DNA from: Dolomedes plantarius
Lineage: Eukaryota > Arthropoda > Arachnida > Araneae > Dolomedidae
DNA length: 64,000 bases
Direction of reading: 5' to 3'
NCBI GenBank assembly: GCA_907164885.2
Contig: OU015498.1
Coordinates: forward strand, 127,659,227 to 127,723,226
Shown here: piece by piece, positions 46,478 to 56,752 of the stretch
Position numbering within the stretch: position 1 is the stretch's first letter
How the letters are laid out: the number at the start of each line of letters is the position of its first letter
Notes under the pieces: model-generated
Database searches by the model: none
Seen by the model: the letters and a program-made list of their open reading frames with translations, nothing else
Told to the model about the DNA's origin: nothing
Made by a program: the position numbers and the translations under genes

Positions 46478-46490
46478 ACACATACATACA
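46428..46490. repeat. (TA)n microsatellite with TACA/TACG interruptions
   Basis: Resumption of the TA-rich target in which the Gypsy element sits. Confidence 0.9.
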
Positions 46491-46617
46491 TATATACATA
46501 CAAAAGAGGTAAGCAACGATAAGTAATCCATGTTAATTTCACGGTAGTTTCGTTAGAAGAAACTACATGAAATTTTTTGTGTGAAAAAGTGCGTCTTATT
46601 GTCTGATAAATGCGGTA
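46491..46617 (+). repeat. right edges of interrupted repeats R3 and M2
   Basis: 46500-46560 is the inverted counterpart of 15840-15910 (R3). It is followed by AAAAAGTGCGTCTTATTG...GCGGTACC, the right terminus of MITE M2 begun at 34612. Confidence 0.6.
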
Positions 46618-47020
46618 CCTTTCTTTAATATACACTTAATTTATTCGTAAATTTATTTTTTAATGCAACTACGATAATAAATTCGAACTTTAACTATCTT
46701 TCCCATAACTCACCTTTTAACTTTCCATGTTCTTATATGATTGCATAGAGACGAGGTCTAATTAGCCCTCGTTTAACAAAATATGACCGTAGCGCTATCA
46801 ATCAAACAATCATATACATTGATATGTAATCATATACATTGAGATGTACAGAATAAGATATTTGTAGACATTAAATTAGAAAAGGAAAACACGTCTAATA
46901 TTAATACAAATCTCATTTACCGTGTAAACTTCGATGCTGTTGTAAGTAGTCAAAATATGGAAGGAAACTGTACGGGCGCAATCAATCATTTACGTTTTTC
47001 CAACAAACATATGCTCTTAA
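46618..47020. other. no recognisable feature
   Basis: AT-rich; nothing recognised. Confidence 0.45.
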
Positions 47021-47385
47021 AGTTGCTGTGTACTACCCTATCGGATTCGCTTACGTCAATATGTTACGTTGCGTTAAGCTGTGGAGAAAATATGTAGAAG
47101 GATTGCCTATTTGGATTTAAAGATTTTTTTAAGTCCACTCCGTAACAGAGAGAAAAATTTTACAAATGAGACATTTTTGGTGTAAAATAAAAATGCAAAT
47201 AATATTTTGAAATTTAAATTAATCGGGGGGGGGGAAAATCTGACATAGTGTGTTTTAAAAACCTCATGAATTCCTTTGATGGACGAAATTTATAATCTGA
47301 ATCCAGTTGCAAGGTGCAGAAAAGTTCACGCTATTTGAAAAATCGATTTTTATTTTAAATTACTACATTTGTGTAGCTTAAAACT
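47021..47385. mobile_element. MITE family M1, copy C (right end degraded)
   Basis: TTAA at 47017-47020, then AGTTGCTGTGTACTACCCTA and interior in the opposite orientation to copies A and B. The right inverted end is lost. Confidence 0.6.
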
Positions 47386-47620
47386 TGACATACACAGAAG
47401 CTGTTTTCTTAACGAGTCGCTAACTGCATTTCATTCATGAGAAGTTATGATAAAGGCGAGAGAATTAATAACATTAATTAAGGAATAAATTATCGTCCTT
47501 TGTGATTTTGAAATGGTAAGTCTTATAAAATCGTTTATCTTATATGAAGAACTGATACGGATATATTGATTATTGGGGAAATATTGCTTTTGATTACATT
47601 GCAAACAATATCTTGTTCTT
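47386..47620. other. spacer between MITE copies
   Basis: AT-rich; nothing recognised. Confidence 0.45.
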
Positions 47621-48037
47621 CAGACTCTGTACTAGACCTATTGGATTCGCTCGCATCAATGTTAACCTATATAAAAAATGTGTCCAAGGATTGCCGACTT
47701 GGATTGAAAGATTTTTTTAAATTGGACTCCATAATAGAGAAAGAAATTTTACACCTTTAGGCATTTTTGACTTTTTCTTAAATGAAAATAATATGTTAAA
47801 ATTTAGATTATTCGGGGGGAAAAATCTTGTACACTATGCTTTAAACGCTCCTAAATTCGTTTGGTAGATGAAATTTATAAACTGAATCCTGTTTCCTAGT
47901 GCAGAAAAGTTCCGGCTATCTGAAAATTTCATTTTTATTTATATTACAGCATTTATGTAGCTGTAAACAGTAGACACATTTTCTCCACAGGTTAACATTG
48001 AGATGAGTGAACCCTATAGGTTTAGTACACAGCAGCT
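47621..48037. mobile_element. MITE family M1, copy D
   Basis: Left CTGTACTAGACCTATTGGAT and right ATAGGTTTAGTACACAGCAG are inverted ends; interior parallels copy C. Flanking TTAA is not preserved. Confidence 0.7.
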
Positions 48038-48201
48038 CTTCATAGTCGTATTCTGATGATGAAGTTCATTTGTAGTTAAATAAACCTATAGTCAAAACAT
48101 TTTAACATATCACCTCTCAATTAAAACGAAAACTTTGAAAATCTAAAATTCACTCATAATTAGGCAAAATGGATTCTGATGAAACCAATAATGGTCGAGA
48201 T

Positions 48202-48266
48202 TTTTGTTTGAATGGAAATGTTTTCAATGTCCATTCAAACAAAAGGAACATTGAAAACATTTCCAT
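48202..48266. repeat. two interlocked inverted repeats (A-B-A'-B')
   Basis: A = 48202-48215 pairs with A' = 48231-48244 (14 bp perfect). B = 48212-48230 pairs with B' = 48248-48266 (19 bp perfect). The pairs cross, giving a pseudoknot-like topology. Confidence 0.9.
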
Positions 48267-48276
48267 ATCTTAATTT

Positions 48277-48320
48277 TCGACGTAAGGGTTAACCTGTCTT
48301 GTAAACAGAAGACAGGTTAA
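48277..48320. repeat. orphan MITE M3 end and a TTAA-bounded palindrome
   Basis: TCGACGTAAGGG then TTAA (48289-48292) repeats the right end of M3. It is followed by CCTGTCTT...AAGACAGG bounded by a second TTAA (48317-48320), so TTAACCTGTCTT and AAGACAGGTTAA form a palindrome. Confidence 0.65.
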
Positions 48321-48901
48321 CCCTTACGTCGGTGGAACAACGGTCTAGGAGACCGCTGTTCCACCTGTTCTGATGTGTGGGGTGGTGGTGCGAGTGATCA
48401 GACTGTTGAGGGTTTGTGAGTTCTTCAGTCGGATCCTGACCTTCAAGTACAACACATCGGAGATTTTCGCCCGCTCGTATTTTGCGGTAAATTTAATCTT
48501 TGCAAAACATAGTCGGCTTGAATTTTGCCCGGTCTGTATGACCGATAAGCCTTGAACCGTATTAATTATCTGTCAGTCTGCATGCGTTCCAATTCTAAGA
48601 TCTTTGTTTTATTGTTGTAGTTATCATGGCTGGAAGAATTCCTCCTGTTTCGCAACAAACCAGACACTTTGTCTCGCTCGCACTATCACAGATTGAGGAA
48701 TCGAATTCTGGAATTTTTGTTGAATAATTTATTTTTTATTTACCCTTTTCAAGAATGAGAGGTGGTAGTAGTTTTGCATTAATGACTTATAACTGCGAAA
48801 AAACTTATAAAAATTGGAAAATATCTTAATTTTATAGCGTGGTGGTCTGTGAAATCGAAGACCTGGGGAACAGTATAAAGACAGATGAGCCGACGTAAGG
48901 G
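48321..48901. mobile_element. piggyBac-like MITE M3, copy 2
   Basis: TTAA on both sides (48317-48320, 48902-48905). Ends CCCTTACGTCGG and CCGACGTAAGGG are perfect inverted repeats. The 581-bp interior matches 33216-33840 in inverted orientation. Modules GGTCTAGGAGACC, CGGTCTGTATGACCG and GGTCTGTGAAATCGAAGACC recur. Confidence 0.8.
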
Positions 48902-48908
48902 TTAACAA

Positions 48909-49212
48909 CAGGGCCGCCCAGAGACTATACGGGGCCTGGGGCAAACTTCTGTTGGGGGCCCCAAGACTATTTTTCAGAAGACTGTTTTGTAGTAAGAGAA
49001 ATCTGATTAATCGAATAATTTTTTTTAATTTTTTTTGGGGGGCCCCTTTTTTCAGGAGATTATTTTGAATTTTGAAGTACGGTACAAGTTTCATAATTTT
49101 CTTTCGTAGGAAATCTAATAAATAATTTGTTTAAACTTTTTGGGGCCTCTCCGGCAGTTGGGGGCCTGGGGCAAAGTGCCCCAGATTCCCCCCCCCCCTC
49201 TGGGCGGCCCTG
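48909..49212. mobile_element. hAT MITE with CAGGGCCGCCCAGAG ends
   Basis: Inverted ends CAGGGCCGCCCAGAG and CTCTGGGCGGCCCTG; perfect 8-bp duplication GTTAACAA (48901-48908, 49213-49220). Subterminal GGGGCCTGGGGCAAA words on both sides. 304 bp, no coding capacity. Confidence 0.9.
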
Positions 49213-49220
49213 GTTAACAA

Positions 49221-50389
49221 TATTGACTAAACATTTCATCCAGAATATTTCTGCCATGATTGCAATCTGATGCCTTGTAAATATTTCATCTGAATAGCTG
49301 AATTATAAAAGTTTATTTTTGTTGAAACATTCAGGTAATATAAACTTTGCAATGTTTTCTAGTATAGATCAAATAAAACAGTTTTGATCCTAGCATTGAT
49401 TAAGCTTCGACGATTGTTTGAAAATGTCTTAAGGCCAGCATTTAGAAATTTTAGATCTTTAATGGAAATATATCTAATGTAGCAACCGCTTAGGATGTAT
49501 GTTCGTGATTAATAGTGGTTAGTATTAAGGTTTAACATTTGTGAAATATTGACATATATTTAGATATGTGAAAGTCGCAATCTAACCTTATGTTGCATAT
49601 CGTACTGTTCAGAAATTTTAAAAAAGAATCGTCCACTTCAGAAATTTCAGATAATCTTTAACGTACGATACTGGTTACTAGGAAGTATTTCCATGAAAAT
49701 ATTTATAACTCGTTTATTATAAGATTTCGATTTTCGAGGTCTTAGAGCGTAAAATCTCTGTTAAGTATCTTATTAATGATTGAGCCTGTCAGCTACTCAG
49801 TTACTTAGCAAGTCATTAATAGTCAATTAGCAACGGGTTTCGTATTGTTAAATATAATACAACCAGCAAAAATAAATGTAATATAAAAAATTAAACATGG
49901 TATTGTTAGCAAGCGTATTGTACGAAACAATTGATTAAGAGGGGGTAATATGTATCAGCTATTAGGCTTTAAAAATTTCTTTAAAATATTTTTTCCATAA
50001 GTATTCTTGAGACTTACACGTTTCTTAGGGAAAAATCTTAACTTTTATATGTCATAGGAATATTTCGATGAAACAGAAAATGAGACAATGAAGAAAATTT
50101 CACCAAAATGATCAGTATGTTAGTGTTATTTTAAATTCTCGTTATCTCCATGATTACTATGAAATTCAAGTATTCATTACAACTTGTGTTCATTTTCAAA
50201 GAAAGAGACAGTTTTGGAATAAAGAAATCACATGTTATATACATGCTTGCTTGTTCAATTAACATGGCTTTCAACTCTAGCTGTATACATAAAGAAATCA
50301 CTAAAATCCATCTAAAAATGTGAGTATCAAAGAAAGTATGAGAGTATTTTCTGAAATTTTACAGAAATCTATACATTTAAGTTGCTAAG
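49221..50389. other. no recognisable feature
   Basis: AT-rich; nothing recognised. Confidence 0.45.
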
Positions 50390-50965
50390 CCGACTTTTTG
50401 CGCAGTCCGTGAGAGAAAACTACTGCATCAATTTACTCCATTTTGGTCTTAAATGAAACATTTTAATCTGTAGATGTGTCAAATTTGGTTTTTGTAACCG
50501 CAATTTCTATTAATTAGCGATAATATACAATTAAAAATTGATTTCTGCGCATGCTCAGTGGCATGTTTAAATCTTGCTTTAGAAACTCACTGTTTCTGCG
50601 CATGCTCAGTGACATATTTTAAAGATAAACACGTTTATTCCGAGGAGTATCTCTAGATCTTTCTCTGTCATTTTTATTTTTTTAATAACTATGTTTGTGA
50701 AATAGAAGATTAAACCCGATGGAAATTGTTTATTAGCGATAATTCACAATTTTAAAAAAAATTGCTTTCTGCGCATGCTCATTGACATTTTAAAATCTGG
50801 CTTTAGATACTCACTAAGCACGAGACCGCTCGAACACATTAATTTGTTTCTGCGCATTATTATGATTTTCAACATTTGGAAATGATGTGCTGAGTATGAT
50901 TTGTGTATTAGTGCCTTTATTTACTATCTAGCCGTCATGTTTTGACGGGTACTAACTAGTATTAT
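50390..50965 (-). repeat. dispersed repeat R2, copy 2
   Basis: Inverted counterpart of 3367-3985. CTGCGCATGCTCAGTG occurs three times in close variants (about 50545, 50597 and 50770). Confidence 0.7.
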
Positions 50966-51430
50966 ATTATGAATGAAACCAAATTTTATTCCACTCTAAT
51001 CCGATTCATTTTCTATCCCACTAAAAATTTGAATAACAGTAGACATTTGAAACTTGCCTTTAATATTCTCTCTCTTATTAATCTGCACACGTTTTGGAGT
51101 TTTTTTCATGCTTAATAAAGATTTTCAAAACTGAAAGGTATATTCATGTTTATCAGAACAAATGCATCAAGGTTTTGACTTTGAAATGCACGATTCAAAA
51201 AAAGAGAGAAAATATAACTGCAATTTTATACCTATATTACAGATATTAAGAACTTGGTCCAATTAAACAGAGATTTTCAGTTTAAAAAATGTTTTAAGAA
51301 AAGATTTTAAATGATTTGGCATTCCGATTGATTTAATTGAAAAATCCCCAGTAAATTAGACAGTATTTTATCAATGAGCTCAAATGTAAATTCTTTCTCT
51401 CTCTGAGAGCAGATGACCGAGAAATTTAAT
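50966..51430. other. no recognisable feature
   Basis: AT-rich; nothing recognised. Confidence 0.45.
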
Positions 51431-51663
51431 TACACTGCTGGCCATAAAAATTGCAACACCATGATGGAGAGATAATAGAAATGTCAGATTCTCATGAAAA
51501 GAAGAAGATGCTGGGGTATACAAATGAATAGAATTTAGGCGCAATCGAACGATGCAGGAGGGAGATACAGCATCTCAAACTCTGTATAAAAGGTAAGTTA
51601 CGCAGTAGGTTTCTCTTTCGGAAACCGCATTTGAATGTTGGTTGGTAGAGAGAAGATCGTGTT

Positions 51664-52905
51664 ATGCCTCGTATAAGAAGGAGAAACGGCTACCAGTACG
51701 TGTCGGAATTCGATAGCGGCAGGAACGTGGCCTATTGAGAGGGCGGTTTATCGTTCTGCAATATTGCTACTCGCATTTGTCAGAATCCAACGACTGTCAT
51801 GAGAATACGGAATCGATGGGTTCAAGAGGGTCATACTGAACGTCATGCAGGATCTCAACCGCCTCCCGCCGCTAACGCCCGAGAGGACAGACATGTTGTT
51901 AGGTCGGCGTTGCAGGATCGTGCAGCCACATCACGGACCTTGAGTCAGGAAATGGGCTTGTTTGCAGCACGACAAGTATCCGCACGGACAGTGCGACGAA
52001 GTCTGGAACACCACGGACTGTCTGTCCAGCGACCATTATTGCGGCTTCCGTTGACACTGCAGCATAGAGCAGGATCTCAACGGCATCCCACCACTAACGC
52101 TCGAAAGGACAGACCATGTTGTCAGGTCGGCCTTGCAGGATCGTACAACCACATCGTGGACCTTGAGTCAGAAAATTGGCTTTTTTGCAGCACGGCAAGT
52201 ATCCGCACGGACGGTGCGACGACTTCCGGAGCAGCACGGACTGTCTGCACGGCGACAATTATTGAGCTTCCCTTGACACTGCAGCATAAAGACGCGCGGC
52301 GATAGTGGTGTGACCAACGGCAAAACTGGATAAAGGAGTGGCACCACGTCGTTTTTTTCAGATGAGACCCGGTTCTACGTGCAGCATCATGTTGGACGTA
52401 TCCGTGTCTGGAGGCACCGAGGAGAACGCACGTGGCCTGCTTGCATTCGATATCGTCATACGGGACCTGCACCTAATGTGATGGTATGGGCAGCCATTGG
52501 GTACACGACATGAACACCTCTTGCTCGCGTCGTCGGTAATCTGAACAGCCAGCGTAACATTTATCAGATGTTAAGACCAGTTGCTGTGTTCTATCTTCGA
52601 GGCCTCGGAGACGCAAGACCGCATGTTGCCCGTCGCGTCCTGACTTACCTACACACATAGGGTGTTCGACTGTTGCCCTGGCCAGCACGTTCTCCAGATC
52701 TCTCACGCATTGAAAAATCTAGTCTTGGGTTGCTGAGAGACTAGGTCGCCACCGCTCTCCAGCCACTACGATTGATGAAGTGGGGCATAGACTTTAAACA
52801 GCATGGAATGACTTATCCGTATCTGTCATGCAAGCCCAGTTCGATATGATGCCTAACCGGGTTAGAGCCATTTTAGCTGCCAGAGGTGCCAGCTGTGTGT
52901 ACTAA
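51664..52905 (+). pseudogene. Tc1-like transposase, N-terminal domain partly duplicated, many lesions
   Basis: Starts at ATG 51664 (MPRIRRRNGYQYVSEFDSGR) and can be followed to a stop at 52903-52905 (LAARGASCVY). The N-terminal DNA-binding half is present, but 51847-52068 is repeated at 52069-52290, so part of the second helix-turn-helix region occurs twice. Lesions include a TGA at about 51736 and several frame changes. The catalytic core is recognisable: FSDETRF, then GLGDARPHVARRV where the aligned second catalytic Asp position appears to be Gly, a stop, and LLPWPARSPDLSRIEK with the final Glu. It is inactive. Confidence 0.8.
51847..52290. repeat. 222-bp tandem duplication within the transposase gene
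   Basis: Both copies begin GCAGGATCTCAAC and end TTGACACTGCAGCATA. They differ at many positions and by small indels, so the duplication is not recent. Confidence 0.88.
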
Positions 52906-53037
52906 TTTTGGACCCTGTATACCCCCAAATTGCCAACAAGTTTAATCATGTTTTCTTCCTACTATGCTGTATACGTATAATAAGTAATGTTATTTGGTTT
53001 CGTTTCTGGTGTTGCAATTTTTAATGCCAGCAGTGTA

Positions 53038-54180
53038 GTATATCTTTTGACTTTTTATAATGATTTTTAACGTTAAATAAATAAAAGTAACTTTACAATG
53101 TCTTATAAACTCCTGAAATAATTTTACTTATCATAATGACAATCATCCATCATAAATTTTTATCTCTGTGCTAAACTTTCTTTTGCACATTACAATAATT
53201 AGTAAATATAGTCACATTTTGCATGCAATCAATCAAATTTTTTTTAATTAATTTTTTCAAAAATATGGATTTAAATATTAAAAAAAGAGACTTCAAACGA
53301 CAAAAAAATGGAAGCTAAATTTTACATGCCATGCACAAATTTTTGTTTTATTGTAAAAATATCATTTAGTCTAAAAAAATCGCAAACTGTTTTGATAGTT
53401 TAATTTGTTTAGATTTTAAGTATGGTAACAGCAAAATAATGTTTTGTAAATATTCTTTCCAAAATATAAACCCTAAAAGAAGAAAAAATATATATTCTTT
53501 GAAAACATAAAATATCCTTTTCAACGGATGTAACGAATGTCTTGTGAATGATTTATTCGATCATTCTCGTAGAGTAATTTTCTATTGGACCGGAAATAAC
53601 AAGTAAAACGACTAGAATAAAACTTTGTATGCCTAATTAAATTTTTACTCCTTTAATCAAGAATTATTTTTCTTTAAATTTATTCCAGGAACTTTAAAAT
53701 TTAGCTTAAATGTATTAAGAAAGAAAACTTCAAATTTTAGCATTACATAGACCTTGAAGTTTTGACTCTTTTCTTTTCTACTCAAGCAGGTTTAAATGAA
53801 TAAGTTTTTTCACAAAAAAAATCTTAAATAATTCCTATTATATAGAAATGTGTCATTATTTAGCGGTGATCAGGAATTTTAACTAAGAATCTCGCATTTT
53901 GTCAACCGAGAGAATATATTTATTAAAACCTGCTGGAAACTGTATTCATAATCAGTAGAAAGAAATGCAAGCATTAAATGTAAATCATGCAAGCCATTAA
54001 TTATGCATATATATACAATTATACTGGGAAGTGAAAAATTTATAAAGGTATCCGTTCTGCTTATATATCACAACTATATACTTCTAACAATAAATATTAA
54101 TAGTGAATTACAGTGAGTAATTAAAATCAAACCCTACCACACATAGGAGATAATCAGGATCTTCGATAGCCAGTATGGTT
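53038..54180. other. no recognisable feature
   Basis: AT-rich; nothing recognised. Confidence 0.45.
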
Positions 54181-54239
54181 ATTGGAGAACAGAACAGACC
54201 GTGGCCTACCTAAACGATTCCAAAAGACTGCAAATACCA

Positions 54240-54310
54240 TGCAATTGTTGGGACTCGAACCCACAGATTTTATTACCGAAGGCCAAGTCATATCGATAAC
54301 GTTTAAAAGA
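54240..54310 (-). repeat. tRNA-like fragment (B-box), possible SINE remnant
   Basis: The minus strand reads TTTAACGTTATC, 35 bases, then TGTGGGTTCGAGTCCCAAC. GGTTCGAGTCC fits a polymerase III B-box, and the flanks form a 4-bp T-stem. A similar order (TTTTAACGTTATC ... GGGTTCGAATCCCG) occurs at 62020-62090. No complete cloverleaf is evident. Confidence 0.35.
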
Positions 54311-54881
54311 GAAATGTGTTTTTTACTTCGATTAACCCTTTCACTGGCTCAATTCAAAAGAGTAATTCACCGATCCTGGCTTCTGACATCTGTACGGTTC
54401 TACCCTTCAACCGGCCCAATTCCCCTCGTGAAAAGTTTGTTTTCTTGCATAGCATTTCTTTCCCCCCCTTTTCAAATGTCGGAATGTTTTGCTTGTCAGA
54501 CCGCGGCCCTCCTTCCTCACACCGAGGCCGTAATAAAGTTTACCACCCCCTAGAGTTTCCCCAACGAAATCGTTGGGGGCAGCAATCTCCCCCCCCCAAC
54601 TGCTTCCCCAACTGCAGGAGAATTCTTACAAAGAAACGGGTTTTTACTTATAAACGGGTACGTGTAGAATAGAAAGACAGAAGTCTTCCTCTTACCCGTG
54701 ACTTTGTAGCGTACAGAAACTTTTATCGCTTTCGTAAAAATGCAATCTATGATTTGAAATTTAAATAAATATTAACACGCTAAATATCATAATATAAATA
54801 TATTTACTGACATATACAAACACACATAAACACAGAGATGGATAGATGAATGTTGAGATATATGTTCGGTAAAAAGCATTA

Positions 54882-54937
<56 letters not shown>

Positions 54938-55489
54938 TAATCATTATTTTTTAGAGATATTTAAATTCATAATTGTGTTTCATCTAATTTTCCATGTAGA
55001 ATTCATCTTAAAACACGTCTTTATTTAATTTGTAAGTTATTAAAGACCAAAAACTGCTATTCAGAATAAATATTAAATCAGTTTATGTCTATTTATTACT
55101 TAAAGGAGCCAGTTAAATGTTCTTTAGTTAAGATTATGCATTTAGAGTCTTTTTTAAATAATTCTAAAATTTATGACTGTTAAAAATTTATTTTATGCTT
55201 TATTTTCTAATATAATCAAAACTCGAATACATTATTTTTGACGTGGTGTGTCATATGTTAAGCAGATTGATAAATATTGTTATTTATCTGCATTAAGATA
55301 TCTTGAGATATAAAAATAATATTCATAAATCACGGCAGAAAATGTTTCTGCTCTTTCTTGATTTGATTCAATTTGCAAGTGTTTCGGTAAAAAGCATTAT
55401 TTTACAATGAATCTTTAAAATAATGCTGTTGTTAACGAAAGATCTAGTTTTTTGCATGAAAGATCTATTTTTTATAATATTATATACAC
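54311..55489. other. no gene; (TA)n tract and possible single piggyBac end
   Basis: TTAACCCTTTCACTGGC at 54333 resembles a piggyBac end with no partner found. Frames at 54182-54672 show no motifs. A hairpin CCCCAACGAAATCGTTGGGG lies near 54561. A TA microsatellite lies at 54886-54936. Confidence 0.4.
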
Positions 55490-55816
55490 TTACTAGCATT
55501 TTACCCGTTATTCGCACGGGATCTGATTGCGTTGAGGAGGGTTATATCGGTCCCTGCCCCCTTATTTCAAGAAATAAATTTTTTACGCCCACTTATTAGT
55601 CATCCCCTAAAATCTATTTATTCCCCCAAGTTTGGTCGAAATCTGTTACAAATTGCATTAATCAGGATTCGAAGGGAAGAAAGAAGTTCGTAAAGTATTA
55701 AATAAGTAGTTAAATTAAAAAAATTAATTTTTTTTTCACTGCGTCATCTCACTATTTAAGTTCTTCGGACCACATATGAACAAAGCATGCAGTTTGGAAT
55801 ATATATATATATATAT
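55490..55816 (+). repeat. dispersed repeat R5 ending in (TA)n
   Basis: Begins ACTAGCATTTTACCCGTTAT and ends in a TA run at 55798-55816, an architecture shared with R1, R2 and R4. The LTR element below begins inside the TA run. Confidence 0.45.
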
Positions 55817-56528
55817 TGTGACGATATGAACACTTCTCCCAGGTAGTTGGACATAGATTAATTCAAGATACGGAGTTTAGGTTTTAAAATTATGTATTTA
55901 ATTATATACAATATGTACACTTCAGTTACACCAAAATTTTACTGTCAAAATCGCCCTAAGGCACCGGGGAGTTAAACTTCTTCCCCAAACAGTCAGAGTT
56001 CACTGACTATATGAAACGGCACTAAGCCCGGGATTCAAAGTTCCCAAAAATGTAATCTGGCCCAAGGCCGCAGGTATCAGTCACCTTCTGAGAGTAGATC
56101 TCAAGTCTCTCTGCCTCTTTTTCGGTCCGAGGTTCTCCAAGAAAACTCTAAGCACCTCCCTGGAACATATTTCGTCCTATCATGCGTTGGTTTTTGTGTT
56201 TCGACGTTGATTTGCTGAAATCAGTGACATCAGCTATTTCCAACATTCGAGAATTTCTCACGCCGAGGGCTTAGCGTAACGAACCGCACTTTTGTGCATG
56301 AAGAATGCCGGACTCTACGTGTGTGGCCTTTGTCGCCAGCTGACACCCTCTTGCCAGTAGACAAGTAGAGGAAATACCGCCCTCTGTCCGGCGATGACCA
56401 TCAGTCAGTTAGCTTGACACTAGGGTTCCACCCAGTTCACGCCCCCCTCTGTTGCCAAGGACAGGGGTGACAAAGACACATCAAATATTCACACGACTGA
56501 CTGCTTGAAGAATTTCCTATTCTTCACA
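55817..56528 (-). repeat. 3' LTR (minus-strand element)
   Basis: Plus-strand boundaries TGTGACGATATG...ATTCTTCACA. No difference from the other LTR was seen on reading. Confidence 0.93.
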
Positions 56529-56752
56529 GCTTCCCCCCCCCTTACATCATAGTTCGGGGATACAGTGTGGTACATATATGTGTTTCCACCTCTACACTTG
56601 AGCTCTGAGGCAAGCAACTTTAAGCACATAATTTACACTACTATACTTTAACTAACCTAAATAAACATAAATAACAGCATACAAAAAAAACAAAACAAAA
56701 AACACACTTTCAAGTACAATTATTGTAAGAACTAATTCTATTTACACCTTCA

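Larger units (their letters stand above)
51433..53035 (+). mobile_element. Tc1-like transposon with an internal tandem duplication
   Basis: Inverted ends CACTGCTGGCCATAAAAATT and AATTTTTAATGCCAGCAGTG, followed inward by GCAACACCA and its inverse. TA at 51431-51432 and 53036-53037. 1603 bp. It carries a decayed transposase lengthened by a 222-bp tandem duplication. Confidence 0.9.

Noticed and set aside
54182..54672. Two overlapping plus-strand frames of 118-123 codons
   Set aside because: No recognisable motif; they cross a tRNA-like fragment and a lone piggyBac-like end.
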